A stretch of DNA of 64,000 nucleotides from positions 3,844,001-3,908,000 of the forward strand of contig NZ_CP065044.1 in assembly GCF_015689195.1 (NCBI RefSeq). The letters run 5' to 3'. Origin of the DNA: Pectobacterium aroidearum (lineage in GTDB: Bacteria; Pseudomonadota; Gammaproteobacteria; Enterobacterales; Enterobacteriaceae). Below are positions 10,392 to 22,351 of the stretch, piece by piece; the stretch's first letter is position 1; every line of letters begins with the position of its first letter. The position numbers and the translations under genes were made by a program. The notes beneath the pieces were generated by a model. That model did not search any database, was not told the origin of the DNA, and saw only the letters and a program-made list of their open reading frames with translations.

Positions 10392-11543
10392 TTAACGCGG
10401 CTTGACTAATTCCAGTACCGCCTGAGCCGCTTGCTCATCAGCGTTACAGCGAATCTGCTGATGCAAATCCACAAATGTCGTACGCAGCGCAGCCGTTTTA
10501 TCCGAATCTGCAAACAGCGGCAATAGCGCAGCGGCCAGCTTGTCAGGTGTACAGTCGGTCTGAAGCAATTCCGTCACCAGTTCACGCCCAGCCAGCAAAT
10601 TCGGCAGCGACACCCACTGTGTTTTGACCAGACGCTGTGCCAGCCAGAAGGTAAAGGGTTTCATGCGGTAACCCACCACCATCGGGCATTTTGCCAGCAT
10701 ACACTCCAGCGCCGCCGTACCGGATGCCAATAGCGCCGCATCACTGGCAATCATAGCTTCCCGCGCCTGTCCATCCAGCAGATGCACGCGCAAATCGGGG
10801 GCCACACTGCTTTTGATCTGCTCAAACTGTTCACGCCGCTTGCTGTTCACCAGCGGAACGACAATTTCCAGATCGGGAAAATGTTCGCGCAGCAGTACAG
10901 CGGTCTTGAGGAAATCGGCACTAAGCATTTCTACTTCTGCGTTGCGGCTACCCGGCAGCAGCGCCAGACAATGTGCCTCTGGCGCAATGCCCAACGTCGC
11001 ACGCGCGGCCTGCTTATCGGGATGCAGCGGCATTGCATCGGCCATCGTGTGGCCGATAAAGCGACAAGACACATTGAAACGATCGTAAAACGCTTTTTCA
11101 AAAGGCAAAAAGGCCAGCACCAGATTGGTCGCTTTACCTATTTTGAAAACGCGTTTTTGACGCCATGCCCACACGGACGGGCTGACGTAGTGAATGGTAT
11201 TGATGCCGCGCTGCTTGAGGTTCCCCTCCAGCGTGATGTTGAAATCAGGTGCATCAATCCCCACGAAGACATCGGGCTGAAGCTCGCTGAAACGTTGGGT
11301 CAAATCCCGCCGAATTTTCAGCAGGCGAGGAAGCCGACCCAGCACTTCAACAATGCCCATGACGGCCAGCTCTTCCATCTCGTACCAGGCTTCACAGCCT
11401 TCAGCCTGCATACGCGGTCCAGCAACGCCGACAAACCGCGCATCGGGCACCTTTTCTTTTAGCGCTCGGATCAGGCCCGCGCCAAGGATGTCGCCGGAAG
11501 TTTCCCCGGCGACCAGCCCAATAGTCAAAGGACGTGATGACAT
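10392..11543 (-). CDS. lpxB: Lipid-A-disaccharide synthase
   Basis: LpxB is a GT19 glycosyltransferase that condenses UDP-diacylglucosamine with lipid X to make the lipid A disaccharide at the inner membrane. The 383-residue protein (E. coli 382) shows the N-terminal [10 protein letters not shown] motif, the SPSVWAWR motif and the LPGSRNAEV nucleotide-binding segment. It follows lpxA by 3 bp. Confidence 0.98.
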   Translation of the reverse strand: MSSRPLTIGLVAGETSGDILGAGLIRALKEKVPDARFVGVAGPRMQAEGCEAWYEMEELAVMGIVEVLGRLPRLLKIRRDLTQRFSELQPDVFVGIDAPDFNITLEGNLKQRGINTIHYVSPSVWAWRQKRVFKIGKATNLVLAFLPFEKAFYDRFNVSCRFIGHTMADAMPLHPDKQAARATLGIAPEAHCLALLPGSRNAEVEMLSADFLKTAVLLREHFPDLEIVVPLVNSKRREQFEQIKSSVAPDLRVHLLDGQAREAMIASDAALLASGTAALECMLAKCPMVVGYRMKPFTFWLAQRLVKTQWVSLPNLLAGRELVTELLQTDCTPDKLAAALLPLFADSDKTAALRTTFVDLHQQIRCNADEQAAQAVLELVKPR

Positions 11544-11546
11544 GGA

Positions 11547-12335
11547 TTAACGAATGATGCCGCGAGTAGAACGGGCAAAGAAATCGGTAAACGCCTGCAC
11601 AGCCGGGTGTTCCGCCGCCAGAGCTTCAATTTCCGGCTTCACTTCGTCCAGCGTTTTACCGCTGCGGTAGAGCAGTTTGTACGCGTTACGGATCGCGTGC
11701 AGAGTATCTTTCTCGAATCCACGACGCTTCAGACCTTCAATGTTCAGGCCAAACGGCGTGGCATGGTTACCCTGCGCAATAACATATGGCGGCACATCTT
11801 GCGCCACACCGGAACATCCGCCCACCATGACGTGAGCACCAATGATGCAGAACTGGTGTACCGCCGTCATCCCACCGATAATCGCAAAATCATCGACGGA
11901 AACATGGCCGCCCAGCGTTGCGTTATTCGCCAGAATACAGCGATTGCCCACTACGCAGTCGTGCGCGATATGCGTGTTGATCATCAACAGGTTATCGCTA
12001 CCGACTTTAGTCAACCCACCGCCCTGTGTCGTGCCACGGTGAATCGTGACGCTTTCACGGATACGGTTACGATCGCCAATCTCAACGCGGGTCGGTTCCC
12101 CGGCATATTTGAGATCCTGGTTCACTTCACCAATTGACGTGAACTGATAGATTTCGTTATCGCGACCAATTTTAGTGACGCCATTGACGACGACATGTGA
12201 TTTCAGCACCGTACCTGCACCGATCTCAACCTGAGAACCGATATAGCAGAACGGGCCAATATGAACGCCAGCGCCAATGATGGCACCGTCTTCAACAATC
12301 GAACTTGGGTGAATAAAGGCGGTTTGATCAATCAC
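11547..12335 (-). CDS. lpxA: UDP-N-acetylglucosamine acyltransferase (GTG start)
   Basis: LpxA adds R-3-hydroxymyristoyl from ACP to the 3-OH of UDP-GlcNAc, the first lipid A step. It is a left-handed β-helix of hexapeptide repeats with the catalytic His in [12 protein letters not shown] near 125. A longer reading from 12362 adds nine residues, but GTG at 12333-12335 gives 262 residues and aligns exactly with E. coli ([10 protein letters not shown]), with a GGGAG site upstream, so I use it. It starts just upstream of the fabZ stop at 12340. Confidence 0.96.
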   Translation of the reverse strand: MIDQTAFIHPSSIVEDGAIIGAGVHIGPFCYIGSQVEIGAGTVLKSHVVVNGVTKIGRDNEIYQFTSIGEVNQDLKYAGEPTRVEIGDRNRIRESVTIHRGTTQGGGLTKVGSDNLLMINTHIAHDCVVGNRCILANNATLGGHVSVDDFAIIGGMTAVHQFCIIGAHVMVGGCSGVAQDVPPYVIAQGNHATPFGLNIEGLKRRGFEKDTLHAIRNAYKLLYRSGKTLDEVKPEIEALAAEHPAVQAFTDFFARSTRGIIR

Positions 12336-12339
12336 GTTA

Positions 12340-12795
12340 TCAGGACTCCCGACGGCGAGCACACATCATTGACGCTTCACAGGCCACTTCGCCATCAACT
12401 TTGGCAACACCTTTAAAGCGTGCAACGCCGCGACGCTCTTTGATGAATTCAACTTCAAGGATCATTTGATCGCCTGGCTGTACAGGGCGCTTAAAGCGCG
12501 CTTCGTCCACAGCGGCGAAATAGTACAGCTCACCCGGCTCCAGTTTTCCCACGCTTTTAAACGCCAGAATACCGGTGGCCTGAGCCATCGCTTCCAGAAT
12601 CAGCACGCCGGGAAAAATCGGTTTGCCCGGGAAATGGCCCTGGAAGAAGGGTTCGTTGAAAGAGACGTTTTTCACCGCCCGCAGAAACTTCCCTTCTTCA
12701 AAATCCAGTACCCGATCAACCAGTAAAAATGGGAAACGGTGCGGTAATAGTTCTAAAATCTCTTCAATATGCAGAGTATGAGTGTCAGTAGTCAA
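12340..12795 (-). CDS. fabZ: 3-hydroxyacyl-[ACP] dehydratase FabZ (TTG start)
   Basis: FabZ removes water from β-hydroxyacyl-ACP in fatty acid elongation and competes with LpxA/LpxD for hydroxyacyl substrates. It is a hot-dog fold enzyme with the active-site [12 protein letters not shown] motif. An upstream in-frame ATG at 12837 would give 165 residues. The TTG at 12793-12795 gives 151 residues, the E. coli length and start (LTTDTHTL), and has an AGGAAG site, so it is preferred; E. coli also starts at TTG here. Confidence 0.94.
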   Translation of the reverse strand: MTTDTHTLHIEEILELLPHRFPFLLVDRVLDFEEGKFLRAVKNVSFNEPFFQGHFPGKPIFPGVLILEAMAQATGILAFKSVGKLEPGELYYFAAVDEARFKRPVQPGDQMILEVEFIKERRGVARFKGVAKVDGEVACEASMMCARRRES

Positions 12796-12897
12796 AATAC
12801 TCTTCCTGTCCATAAAAACTGATGCCATCAACAACACGGCCTGCGCAGACCCTAAATTAGGTGTCTTCAGGCAGGCCGCAAATAAAAACGCGAGTGA

Positions 12898-13920
12898 TTA
12901 AACGTTATCGACTTTTCGTTCAACGGCTTTCAACCGTTTGCTTATCTCATCAATATTCATCACCAGCGCTGCGGTTTTACGCCATACTTTATTGGGTTGC
13001 AAAGGAATGCCCGAAGAGTATACCCCAGGTTCTGTGATTGGTCGCATGACCATCCCCATTCCCGTTACCGTCACTTTATCGCAAATCTCCATGTGCCCGT
13101 TGATTACGCTGGCACCGCCGATCATGCAATAACGACCAATTTTCAAGCTCCCCGCCATAATGACGCCACCCGCTACCGCGGTATTGTCGCCAATCACGAC
13201 GTTGTGCGCAATCTGACATTGGTTATCAATGATAACACCATTGCCAATGACCGTATCATCCAACGCGCCACGATCGATGGTCGTGCTTGCGCCGATCTCA
13301 ACCCGATCGCCAATTCTAACCGTGCCTAACTGCGGGATTTTTACCCAGTTACCGCGATCGTTGGCATAACCAAAACCGTCTGAACCGATAACCGTTCCTG
13401 ACTGGATCAGGCAATGATCACCCAGCTCAACGCGGTGATAAATCGTTACATTTGCCCACAAACGAGTACCGGCACCAATGCGGGCATCTTTGCCGATGAA
13501 GCAGCCGGGACCAATGACAACACCATCACCCAACTGTGCGCCAGATTCGATGACGGCATTTGCACCAACGGATACCTGCTGCCCCAGCGTTGCGTCTGGC
13601 GCAATAACCGCGCTCGGCGCAATATCGGTTGCCGGTTGTGGCGTGGTATCCAGCAGCTGTGCCATACGCGCATAGGTAAGATAGGGATTCTTCACTACCA
13701 GCGCAGCAACCTGACAGTAAGGTAAATCCGCTTCCGTCAGCACAACAACTGAGGCTTGCGTCCCAGCCAGTTGCTCACGGTAACGACTGTCGGAAAGAAA
13801 CGTAATTTGCCCAGTTGTTGCTGAATGCATAGAAGCAACACCGGTGATGACGATATCGCCATCACCGTGTAATTGTGCATCCAACTGTTGAGCTAACGCG
13901 TCCAGTCGAATTGAATACAT
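12898..13920 (-). CDS. lpxD: UDP-3-O-(3-hydroxymyristoyl)glucosamine N-acyltransferase
   Basis: LpxD is the third lipid A enzyme, transferring a second hydroxymyristoyl chain to the 2-amine. The 340-residue protein (E. coli 341) has an N-terminal uridine-binding domain, a hexapeptide-repeat β-helix with catalytic His in [12 protein letters not shown] near 239, and a C-terminal helix. It starts 3 bp after the skp stop, consistent with one transcript. Confidence 0.98.
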   Translation of the reverse strand: MYSIRLDALAQQLDAQLHGDGDIVITGVASMHSATTGQITFLSDSRYREQLAGTQASVVVLTEADLPYCQVAALVVKNPYLTYARMAQLLDTTPQPATDIAPSAVIAPDATLGQQVSVGANAVIESGAQLGDGVVIGPGCFIGKDARIGAGTRLWANVTIYHRVELGDHCLIQSGTVIGSDGFGYANDRGNWVKIPQLGTVRIGDRVEIGASTTIDRGALDDTVIGNGVIIDNQCQIAHNVVIGDNTAVAGGVIMAGSLKIGRYCMIGGASVINGHMEICDKVTVTGMGMVMRPITEPGVYSSGIPLQPNKVWRKTAALVMNIDEISKRLKAVERKVDNV

Positions 13921-13923
13921 GTA

Positions 13924-14421
13924 TTATTTAACCTGTTTCAGCACATCAGCAGTAATGTCTTTCGCATTGGCGACATACGCAACCGCGTTAGCATCAATCA
14001 CAACATCATAGCCTTCTTTGGTTGCAACAGCTTTTACTGCATCCTGAATACGGCTCAGGATTTTGTTGCGCTCTTCCATCTGACGACGGCGGTTGTCCTG
14101 ATCAAAAGCCTGCGCTTTAGTAGAGAACTGCTCGCGCTGCGCCATGACGTCCTTCTCCATTTTGCTGCGATCGCTCGCTTTCATGGTAGAACCATCACGC
14201 TGCAACTTCTGCATCTTGGTCTGTAAATCGTTTTCCATAGATTGCAGTTCAGAAGCACGGCCTTTGAACTCGTTTTCCAGCTGTTTGCCAACGGTTTCAC
14301 GCTGCGGCAGTTGTTGGAAAATGCTGGAGACGTTAACAACGGCAATTTTGTCAGCAGCCTGAACGCTGGCTGAAGCAGCCAATGCTAAACCGAGGCCTGC
14401 GGCACATAACCACTTTTTCAC
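13924..14421 (-). CDS. skp: Periplasmic chaperone Skp (OmpH)
   Basis: Skp is a trimeric periplasmic holdase that carries unfolded outer-membrane proteins towards BamA. The 165-residue precursor has a Sec signal peptide ([20 protein letters not shown], cleavage after VQA near 22) and a long charged coiled-coil arm. It directly follows bamA as in other Enterobacterales, 142 bp downstream. Confidence 0.97.
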   Translation of the reverse strand: MKKWLCAAGLGLALAASASVQAADKIAVVNVSSIFQQLPQRETVGKQLENEFKGRASELQSMENDLQTKMQKLQRDGSTMKASDRSKMEKDVMAQREQFSTKAQAFDQDNRRRQMEERNKILSRIQDAVKAVATKEGYDVVIDANAVAYVANAKDITADVLKQVK

Positions 14422-14484
14422 TATAAACTCCTCAACCTAACCTATTTGTGTCTTAACACTTTAATTATGAGCATCGCGTCGTAG

Positions 14485-14513
14485 TATGAACGGCTTATGT
14501 TCAACCGTTCATA
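14485..14513. repeat. Inverted repeat in the bamA-skp gap
   Basis: TATGAACGG at 14485-14493 and its exact complement CCGTTCATA at 14505-14513 form a 9-bp stem with an 11-base loop. No T-run follows in either direction, so it is more likely an RNA-processing or stability hairpin than a terminator. Confidence 0.6.
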
Positions 14514-14563
14514 TTTACGAACAACGAGGCGACATTCCCTGCATACGACCTATTGACGTCACA

Positions 14564-16993
14564 CTACCAGGTTTTGCCAATGTTAAACTGGAATTGTTCC
14601 GACTTGTCTCCATCGTACTTTTTAACCGGCTGGGCATAGGAGAAGACCAATGGCCCAAGCGGAGACATCCATTGCAATGCAATACCGCTGGAAACACGGA
14701 AGTTGCTCGCCTTGCTGTAATCCGGTACGCCTGCGGCAATCGTTGCAGGGGTATTTTCCCAGTGGGTATCCCACACTGTACCACCATCAACAAAGAAGGA
14801 AGTACGGACGGAACTCGCGTATTTATCGCTGATAAACGGCGTCGGCACGATCAGCTCCGCACTCAACACCACCATCGCATTCCCCCCCACTGCGTCATCC
14901 AGATTAGTCGAATCGATTGGGCAGTTAGCATAAGAAGATTCGCTGCCATTACATTTGTAATACGCCGCCTTAGGACCGATCGTGTTGGACTGGAAACCAC
15001 GCACCGTGCTGGAGCCACCGGCGTAGAAGTTGTCGTAGAACGGCACTTCTTTACTCCCGATACCATCAGCAAACCCTGCACGCGTACGCCCCATCATGAC
15101 CCATTTTCCGCTGTCTGTCAGCGGGTAGTAGCTCGCCGAATCAAACGTCAGTTTGTAGTATTCGTTATCCGAGCCCGGAACGGTGACTTTAGCATTTGCA
15201 GACGCACGCGTTCCTTTCGTCGGGAAGTAGCCGCGATCAAGATTGTTATACGACCATCCCGTATTCAGGAAGAAATCGTTCGCTTTGACATCTTCGCTGG
15301 ATTTGACATTTTCGCCAACTACAGAGGGATTGACCCCCACGGAATCCAGGTAACGCCACATCGCCACCTGCGGTAGCATATCCGACAGATCGTTATGTAC
15401 ATAATCCAGACCGACACGCAGTGAGTTATTCTCGTTAATCGGGAAGCTCAGCGTGCTGCCAACACCGTAACTCACGTTGGTATAGTCAGACAAATCGGCA
15501 TCGTACGCTTCAAATTTGTTATAGAAAATGCGGCCACCGAGGCTAACACCATCGACGGTAAAGTACGGGTCGGTCAGCGACAGCTCGACATAGGTCTGAT
15601 AGTCGTTTTTAGTTCCACTGATACCAACGGAGTTACCCGTTCCCAGCCAGTTATCCTGCTGAACCCCCGCCTGGAAGCTCACACCGCTTTCCGTACCGAA
15701 ACCGACACCAAAGTTGAAGGTACCCGTATTACGCTCTTTGACTTTATACGTTACATCAACCTGATCGGCCACACCGGGAACGCGCTGCGTTTCTACATCA
15801 ACGCTTTCAAAGTATCCCAGTCGGTTTAGACGCTCTTTGCCCTGTTCAACCAGATCGTTACCTAACCAGGCACCTTCCATCTGGCGCATTTCACGGCGCA
15901 GAACAGAATCTTTCGAAGTGTCATTACCGTCAAAACGGATATGACGCACATAGAAGCGGTTACCCGCATCAACGTTGATGTTTAATTTCACCGTCTTGTC
16001 TGCGTCATTAATTTCCGGCTGTGTTACCACGCGCGGATAGGCATAGCCATAACGACCCAGCAGCTTCTTGATGTCCTCTTCCATCCGGGTCACTTTCGTC
16101 CCGTTGTAGAGTTCACCTGGCTCGATCTTCGTCAATCCTTCGATTTCCGCAGAGTGACCAGCCAGATTGCCTTTCACCGCTACGCCGGACAGCTTGTACT
16201 GCTCGCCTTCCGTCATATTGATAGTGATATAGATACCTTTCTTATCTGGCGTCAGACTCACCTGCGTGGAATCGATGTTGAAACGCGCATAGCCGCGATC
16301 CAGATAGAAACTCCGCAGGGTTTCCAGATCGCCAGACAGTTTTTGTTTCTGGTATTTACGGTCACCGACCACATTCCACCACGGCACTTCGTCACGCAGT
16401 TGGAAGCGGGAGATCAATTCGTCGGAACTGAATGCTTTGTTACCGACAATATTAATCTGTTGGATCTTGGCGGAAACGCCTTCCGTGAAGACCAGTTTCA
16501 GGTCTACACGGTTACGCGGGAGTGGCGTGACAACGGCTTTAACCGACGCACTATATTTACCCACGCTATAGTAGAAATCTTCCAGTCCTTTTTCGATGCT
16601 AGTGAGCGCGGTGCGGTCTAACGCTTCACCGACGCGCACGCCAGAGGCCTCCAGGTTTTCTTTCAGCATGTCGTCTTTGACGGACTTATTGCCGGAAAAC
16701 GTGACGCTGGCGATTGTCGGACGTTCTTTCACCTGCACAATCAGCGTGCCGCCATCGCGCAGGACGCGAACATCTTCAAAATTTCCGGTCGCAAACAAGG
16801 CACGGATGGTGTTACCGATATCATCGTCGCCGATGGTATCACCAACGCGGACTGGCATACTGAGTAGTGCCGCTCCGACGGCAACCCTTTGCAGGCCCTC
16901 GAAATGAATGTCCTTCACTACGAACCCGTCTGCACCGTATACGGTTGCGCTGCTGAACAGCAGCGACGCTATGAGCAACTTTTTGATCGCCAT
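14564..16993 (-). CDS. bamA: Outer-membrane assembly factor BamA
   Basis: BamA is the essential core of the BAM complex that folds and inserts β-barrel proteins. The 809-residue precursor (E. coli 810) has a Sec signal peptide ending near VYG (residue 20), five POTRA domains (about 21-420), and a 16-stranded barrel carrying the conserved VRGF motif (STVRGFQSN), ending FQFNIGKTW with a terminal aromatic residue typical of OMPs. It lies between rseP and skp. Confidence 0.99.
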   Translation of the reverse strand: MAIKKLLIASLLFSSATVYGADGFVVKDIHFEGLQRVAVGAALLSMPVRVGDTIGDDDIGNTIRALFATGNFEDVRVLRDGGTLIVQVKERPTIASVTFSGNKSVKDDMLKENLEASGVRVGEALDRTALTSIEKGLEDFYYSVGKYSASVKAVVTPLPRNRVDLKLVFTEGVSAKIQQINIVGNKAFSSDELISRFQLRDEVPWWNVVGDRKYQKQKLSGDLETLRSFYLDRGYARFNIDSTQVSLTPDKKGIYITINMTEGEQYKLSGVAVKGNLAGHSAEIEGLTKIEPGELYNGTKVTRMEEDIKKLLGRYGYAYPRVVTQPEINDADKTVKLNINVDAGNRFYVRHIRFDGNDTSKDSVLRREMRQMEGAWLGNDLVEQGKERLNRLGYFESVDVETQRVPGVADQVDVTYKVKERNTGTFNFGVGFGTESGVSFQAGVQQDNWLGTGNSVGISGTKNDYQTYVELSLTDPYFTVDGVSLGGRIFYNKFEAYDADLSDYTNVSYGVGSTLSFPINENNSLRVGLDYVHNDLSDMLPQVAMWRYLDSVGVNPSVVGENVKSSEDVKANDFFLNTGWSYNNLDRGYFPTKGTRASANAKVTVPGSDNEYYKLTFDSASYYPLTDSGKWVMMGRTRAGFADGIGSKEVPFYDNFYAGGSSTVRGFQSNTIGPKAAYYKCNGSESSYANCPIDSTNLDDAVGGNAMVVLSAELIVPTPFISDKYASSVRTSFFVDGGTVWDTHWENTPATIAAGVPDYSKASNFRVSSGIALQWMSPLGPLVFSYAQPVKKYDGDKSEQFQFNIGKTW

Positions 16994-17028
16994 CGTTGTT
17001 ATGCGTTTTTCCTAACCTAATCCCGCGC

Positions 17029-18384
17029 CTAGAGACGAGAGAAATCATTGAAAAGTGCGAGTCCCATTAACAACATCAGCAACACTGTACCAATGCGATA
17101 GCTAACGTCCTGCACACGCTCAGAAACCGGCCTGCCCTTCAGCTTTTCAACCGCAAGAAAGAGCAGGTGTCCACCATCCAATACCGGCAGAGGGAACAGA
17201 TTGATGATCCCCAAATTGACGCTGATTAAGGCCAAAAACATCAGGTAATAAATCAATCCATAATCTGCTGACATTCCTGCGCCCTGAGCAATCGAAATGG
17301 GACCACTCAGGTTGTTTAGCTTAACATCACCCATAACCAGTTTCCCTAACATACTGACGGTCAATTTCATCAGTTGCCAGGTTTTATCTGTTGCCTGGTA
17401 GATTGCGCTAAACGGCCCATACTGGCGCACAGTTCTGTATTCTTCAGGCAGTGGCGTCACACTTGGCATAACGCCCGCCAGCCCTTCAACTCTGCCACTC
17501 CCCACAGATTTGCTGTCCGGCGTTAACGTCAACGGTACTGCTGCACCGTTTCGTTCCACCTCCAGAGCAATAGATTGTCCGGGGTTATCACGCACGGCGA
17601 TGACGAAATCCCGCCATTGCGCTAGTACCTGCCCGTCGACTTTAACGATCCTATCTCCGACTTGCAAACCTGCTTTTTCCGCCGCCGACCCTGCCTGTAC
17701 CTGGTGCAGTACTGGCTCGATTTGCGGACCGCGCGGAATAATCCCGAGCGAGGCGGCCGGATCTTGCTTATCAGGCTCGAACTGCCAATCGCGTAAATCC
17801 AGCGTTTTTTGAACGACACGGTCAGAACCTAACGGTGCGCTTCCGATTACAACCTCGCTATCGCCGATTTTACCGATCAGCGCCAGACGCGCAGTATCCC
17901 AATCAGGCGTTTCGATACCATCTACTGACTTTAGTTCCATTCCCGCCGACATTTCCGCTTGCGCCGCGATGGAGTTGGGCAGTATTTCACCCACTACCGG
18001 GCGCACGCCTGGCACGCCGAGAATAAACACCAGCCAATACGCCACAATGGCAAACAGGAAATTGGCAATCGGACCGGCGCTGACGATCGCCGCACGCTGC
18101 CAGACCGTTTTACTGTTAAATGATTGGTGACGGAATTCTGGCGCAACCGTGTCGACACGCTCATCCAACATCTTGACGTAGCCACCAAGTGGAATCAGCG
18201 CAATCACGAATTCGGTACCGGTACGATCGCGACGACGCCATATTGCGCGACCGAAGCCAACGGAGAAGCGTTCTACCTTCACACCACAGCGGCGAGCCAC
18301 CCAGAAATGCCCAAACTCATGGACGGTGACCAGCACACCCAGTGCGATGATAAACGCGGCAAGATTCCAGAGAAAACTCAGCAT
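17029..18384 (-). CDS. rseP: Site-2 protease RseP
   Basis: RseP is an inner-membrane zinc metalloprotease that makes the second cut in anti-sigma factor RseA, releasing sigma-E, and also clears signal peptides. The 451-residue protein (E. coli 450) shows the HEFGH zinc motif near 22-26 in the first membrane segment, two tandem PDZ domains (about 115-310) and the C-terminal LDGGH motif with the third zinc ligand. It sits between cdsA and bamA. Confidence 0.98.
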   Translation of the reverse strand: MLSFLWNLAAFIIALGVLVTVHEFGHFWVARRCGVKVERFSVGFGRAIWRRRDRTGTEFVIALIPLGGYVKMLDERVDTVAPEFRHQSFNSKTVWQRAAIVSAGPIANFLFAIVAYWLVFILGVPGVRPVVGEILPNSIAAQAEMSAGMELKSVDGIETPDWDTARLALIGKIGDSEVVIGSAPLGSDRVVQKTLDLRDWQFEPDKQDPAASLGIIPRGPQIEPVLHQVQAGSAAEKAGLQVGDRIVKVDGQVLAQWRDFVIAVRDNPGQSIALEVERNGAAVPLTLTPDSKSVGSGRVEGLAGVMPSVTPLPEEYRTVRQYGPFSAIYQATDKTWQLMKLTVSMLGKLVMGDVKLNNLSGPISIAQGAGMSADYGLIYYLMFLALISVNLGIINLFPLPVLDGGHLLFLAVEKLKGRPVSERVQDVSYRIGTVLLMLLMGLALFNDFSRL

Positions 18385-18405
18385 AAATAGCTCTACCGCT
18401 TTATT

Positions 18406-19263
18406 CTAAGCCACTTTAAACAGCAGCAGCATCAGGCAAGAGAACACAGGAACCGCAGCAGTCAGGCTGTCGATACGATCGAGCACACCACCGTGCCCCG
18501 GAATCAAATGGCTACTGTCTTTGATGCCCGCCTCGCGTTTGAACATGCTTTCCGTCAAATCACCCAGTACCGAGGCCAACGCAGCAGCGATAGAACATAT
18601 CAGCAGCGTCGATGGTGCCACCGTTAATGGCGCGTAAAGGCTAAACAGCACAGAAATGAGCGCTGAGGTCGCCAGGCCGCCAAGAAAGCCTTCCCAGGTT
18701 TTGCCCGGCGAGACTTTTGGCGCGAGTTTACGCTTACCAAACAGTTTACCGAACATGTAAGCACCGCTGTCCGCCCCCCACACCAGCAGCATGACGTAGA
18801 GCAGCCACCAGGCACCCGAGAACGGATTAATCGCGTAATTATAATGACGAAGCGCGACCATGCCCCAGAAAAACGGCACGATCGTCATGATGCCGAACAC
18901 CAGCCGCAATGCGCGCGAATGGCGCCAGAATGAGGCGGAAGCCGGATAGAACAGAACCAACAGAAGCGCCACACCCCACCACGCCAGCGATGACCAGAGT
19001 GCGATACTGATCTGCGGAATATGAACGGAATAATGGTAGGCCGGAAGTGATAACAGCATCAGCGCCAGCAAGAAACCACACAGAATCGCGAGCCACAGGC
19101 GTTGACCATAAGAGGCAAACCCCGCCAGTTGACCCCATTCCCATGCAGCCAGCATACAAACGGCCAGCGTAACAAGCGTGAATCCCAGAGGAGGCAGCAA
19201 GAAAAGAGCCGCAATAACAATCGGGATTAAAATAAAAGCAGTAATCAGGCGATACTTCAGCAA
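18406..19263 (-). CDS. cdsA: Phosphatidate cytidylyltransferase CdsA
   Basis: CdsA makes CDP-diacylglycerol from phosphatidate and CTP, the branch point for all phospholipids. The 285-residue protein (E. coli 285) is polytopic, with roughly eight hydrophobic segments, and carries the family signature near the C-terminus: KREAGIKDSSHLIPGHGG followed by DRIDS. It starts 9 bp after the uppS stop. Confidence 0.97.
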   Translation of the reverse strand: MLKYRLITAFILIPIVIAALFLLPPLGFTLVTLAVCMLAAWEWGQLAGFASYGQRLWLAILCGFLLALMLLSLPAYHYSVHIPQISIALWSSLAWWGVALLLVLFYPASASFWRHSRALRLVFGIMTIVPFFWGMVALRHYNYAINPFSGAWWLLYVMLLVWGADSGAYMFGKLFGKRKLAPKVSPGKTWEGFLGGLATSALISVLFSLYAPLTVAPSTLLICSIAAALASVLGDLTESMFKREAGIKDSSHLIPGHGGVLDRIDSLTAAVPVFSCLMLLLFKVA

Positions 19264-19272
19264 AAGTTCCCC

Positions 19273-20034
19273 CTAGGATGCATCAGCATCGATAGGTGTT
19301 GTTCCCCCGAAGCGGCGCTCGCGTTGTGCAAAAGCATTCAGCGCACCTTCAAAGACTTGTTCATCGAAATCAGGCCAGAGGACATCAGTAAAGTAAAGTT
19401 CAGCATAAGCAATTTGCCACAGAAGAAAATTACTGATGCGGTGTTCTCCACCGGTTCTGATCACCAAATCAACCGGAGCCAGATCATTCAGACAGATGTA
19501 CTGACATAATGACGCTTCATTAATGCTATCAGGGCGCAGAATGCCTTCCTGGACCTGCTCCGCAAGTTGCCGTACTCCCTGAATAATATCCCAACGGCCG
19601 CCATAATTCGCGGCAATATTCAGTGTGAGCCCCTGATTCTTTTCTGTCAGCGCCTCTGAACGGCGAATGCGTTCTTGTAAACGCGGGCTGAAGCGACCGA
19701 TATCTCCGATCACCCGCAAGCGAACATTGTGCTTGTGCAGGCTTTTTACTTCGCTATCCAGCGCCCGAACAAACAGCTCCATGAGTGCGGATACTTCCTG
19801 CGCAGGGCGGTTCCAGTTTTCACTACTAAATGCGTAAAGCGTTAGTGCGTCCAGCCCTTGGCTTACTGCAAAACTGACTGAACGTCGAACAGCCTTTACA
19901 CCAGCCTGATGGCCAAAAATCCGCATTTTCCCCCGGCTTTTCGCCCAGCGACCATTGCCATCCATGATAATGGCAACATGCCGCGGCCCGGCGGGTGGCA
20001 GATCGTTAGTATTTTTTTGATTATCGGACGGCAT
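19273..20034 (-). CDS. uppS: Undecaprenyl pyrophosphate synthase
   Basis: This cis-prenyltransferase extends farnesyl-PP with eight isopentenyl units to undecaprenyl-PP, the lipid carrier for peptidoglycan and O-antigen. The 253-residue protein (E. coli 253) has the catalytic Asp in [12 protein letters not shown] near 25 and the C-terminal [17 protein letters not shown] region. A terminator-like hairpin lies between it and the dxr gene upstream, so it probably has its own promoter; none was clear. Confidence 0.97.
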   Translation of the reverse strand: MPSDNQKNTNDLPPAGPRHVAIIMDGNGRWAKSRGKMRIFGHQAGVKAVRRSVSFAVSQGLDALTLYAFSSENWNRPAQEVSALMELFVRALDSEVKSLHKHNVRLRVIGDIGRFSPRLQERIRRSEALTEKNQGLTLNIAANYGGRWDIIQGVRQLAEQVQEGILRPDSINEASLCQYICLNDLAPVDLVIRTGGEHRISNFLLWQIAYAELYFTDVLWPDFDEQVFEGALNAFAQRERRFGGTTPIDADAS

Positions 20035-20100
20035 AACGCGTACTTATTTCCTCAAGCAAGAAATACAACAGTCCTTCCGTAACATCAGACCCCGTTAGCG

Positions 20101-20128
20101 CAAAAAAAGCCGTGAACGATCACGGCTT
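20101..20128 (-). terminator. Terminator downstream of dxr
   Basis: Perfect 9-bp arms 20107-20115 and 20120-20128 with a 4-base loop are followed on the minus strand by seven T. It would separate dxr from uppS. Confidence 0.88.
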
Positions 20129-20233
20129 AGCTTCATTAGTCGATTAAACAATCGTTCGCATAATCAACCATTGAGTGGCGCAGACTATACCACCTCCACC
20201 GCACATGAACAAATTGTGCCATGGTCTATCCGG

Positions 20234-21430
20234 CTATCGCGCGTAGTGTGTCAGGATCTGTGTTGCGGCCTGTCTGGCCCAGCGATCGATGTAAAGAACA
20301 TCATCAACACTGTCGGGCTCTGGTAATGTAAGTTGTTCAATAACATGTCGATTTACCGCCGCAATATCCGTAAAGCGAATCTGCGACTGCAAAAATGCGG
20401 CTACCGCAATTTCATTCGCGGCATTCAATGCCGTCGTGGCCGACTGGCCCTGATTACAGGCATCAATTGCCAACTGCAAACAAGGATAGCGCGCATAGTC
20501 CGGTGCCAAAAATGTCAACGCACCAATCTGGCAAAAATCTAACGCTTTTGCGCCAGATGTCACACGCTCGGGATAAGCCATCGCATGAGCAATCGGCGTA
20601 CGCATATCGGGCGATCCTAGCTGTGCCAGAACGCTGCCATCACGGTAACGCACCATCGAGTGAATCACTGACTGCGGATGAATAATGACTTCCATCTGCT
20701 CGGCAGAAGCGTTAAACAGCCAGCGAGCTTCGATATATTCCAACCCTTTGTTCATCATCGTGGCAGAATCAACCGAAATTTTGCGTCCCATTGACCAGTT
20801 TGGATGCGCACATGCCTGATCCGGCGTCATGTCCGCCAACGCCGACACCGCTGTCTCACGAAACGGTCCGCCAGACCCAGTCAAAATAATCCGTTCGACA
20901 CCATGCTGCGACAATGAAGCGTAGCCTAATTGACGCTGAATTTGCTCAGGTAAACTCTGAAAAATCGCATTATGTTCGCTATCAATCGGTAAAAGCTGTG
21001 CGCCACTTTGCGCTACGGCGTCCATAAAGAGACGTCCACAGGTAACCAGTGATTCTTTATTCGCCAACAAGACCTGTTTTCCGGCATGGATTGCCGCCAG
21101 CGTCGGCAATAATCCTGCCGCCCCCACAATCGCGGCCATGACTTGATCGACACCATCCAATGCAGCAAGGTCACACGCCGCTTGTTCCCCCGCCAAAACC
21201 TCTGTTTTGCAACCGTATTCCGCCAACTGTTGGCGCAGAGCTGTTGCAGAAACTTCATCGGCCATTGATGCGTAGGCAGGTTGGAAAGTGAGGCACTGCT
21301 CCAGCATCAGCTTGACGTTGTACCCGGCAGATAACGCACGTACAGCAAACTTATCGGGATTGGCTTTAATGACTGCCAGAGAACTGACGCCGATAGAGCC
21401 AGTGGAACCAAGAATTGTCAGTTGCTTCAT
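20234..21430 (-). CDS. dxr: 1-deoxy-D-xylulose 5-phosphate reductoisomerase
   Basis: Dxr (IspC) turns DXP into 2-C-methyl-D-erythritol 4-phosphate with NADPH, the committed step of the MEP isoprenoid pathway that feeds UppS. The 398-residue protein equals E. coli in length, with the NADPH-binding GSTGSIG at about 8-14, the metal and substrate site DSEHNAIFQ near 150, and the flexible-loop NWSMG(R)K motif near 210. Confidence 0.98.
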   Translation of the reverse strand: MKQLTILGSTGSIGVSSLAVIKANPDKFAVRALSAGYNVKLMLEQCLTFQPAYASMADEVSATALRQQLAEYGCKTEVLAGEQAACDLAALDGVDQVMAAIVGAAGLLPTLAAIHAGKQVLLANKESLVTCGRLFMDAVAQSGAQLLPIDSEHNAIFQSLPEQIQRQLGYASLSQHGVERIILTGSGGPFRETAVSALADMTPDQACAHPNWSMGRKISVDSATMMNKGLEYIEARWLFNASAEQMEVIIHPQSVIHSMVRYRDGSVLAQLGSPDMRTPIAHAMAYPERVTSGAKALDFCQIGALTFLAPDYARYPCLQLAIDACNQGQSATTALNAANEIAVAAFLQSQIRFTDIAAVNRHVIEQLTLPEPDSVDDVLYIDRWARQAATQILTHYAR

Positions 21431-21668
21431 TAAAAATGCTCTGAATAACCGGATTTGATGACAGGAAGGTACACGAGTCTGAGACGATTACCATGATATA
21501 TCTCTGCTATCGATCACAGTCACGACAGCCGCAGACCTATACATAGCAAAAAATTGTTTACTACCCAGAGGGGCTGGCCTTCACCCATTCCTTGTACAAA
21601 AAATAAAGCGCCGCCGGAAAAAGGGGCAAGCCCACACGTTTCCTGCGACGCAATATCTAACAGGCTGA

Positions 21669-22226
21669 TTAGAACTCCATCAGCTCCGCTTCTTTTTCTG
21701 CCAGTGCTGTATCTACTTTCTTGATGAAGTTGTCAGTCAGTTTCTGCACGTCGTCCTGTGCGCGACGTTCTTCATCTTCGCTGATCGCTTTATCTTTCAA
21801 CAGCGCTTTCAGTTTATCGTTAGCATCACGGCGCACGTTGCGTACAGAAACACGGCCCTGCTCTGCTTCACCACGGACGACCTTGATCAGATCTTTACGG
21901 CGTTCTTCTGTCAGAGGTGGCAACGGAACACGGATTACTGTGCCAGCAGAAGACGGATTCAATCCAAGATCGGAAGCCATGATCGCTTTCTCAACCGCCG
22001 GGCCAAGCGTACGATCGAATACCGTGATCGCCAGCGTGCGGGAATCTTCTACGACAACGTTAGCAACCTGACGCAGTGGCGTTGCGCTGCCATAGTATTC
22101 AACCTGGATGCCATCGAGAATGCTAGGCGATGCACGGCCGGTGCGGATTTTGCTGATCTGGTTTTTAAACGCTTCAACACATTTGTCCATGCGCGTTTCA
22201 GCATCTTTTCTGATTTCATTAGTCAC
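21669..22226 (-). CDS. frr: Ribosome recycling factor
   Basis: RRF acts with EF-G to split post-termination ribosomes. The 185-residue protein matches E. coli RRF end to end: three-helix bundle domain I split by the β/α domain II ([14 protein letters not shown] region), ending at EAELMEF. It lies in the canonical rpsB-tsf-pyrH-frr order. The 238 bp between frr and dxr contain no convincing terminator. Confidence 0.98.
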   Translation of the reverse strand: MTNEIRKDAETRMDKCVEAFKNQISKIRTGRASPSILDGIQVEYYGSATPLRQVANVVVEDSRTLAITVFDRTLGPAVEKAIMASDLGLNPSSAGTVIRVPLPPLTEERRKDLIKVVRGEAEQGRVSVRNVRRDANDKLKALLKDKAISEDEERRAQDDVQKLTDNFIKKVDTALAEKEAELMEF

Positions 22227-22351
22227 GTTGTGAACCCTTGAAAACTGGTTGCCTGGCGGACCATGTCAGGACACGATCCGGTGAATAATTAATGCCAGCG
22301 CTCGGCTGACGTATGGAGCAATACTGACAATATATTACCCCATAATTGACG

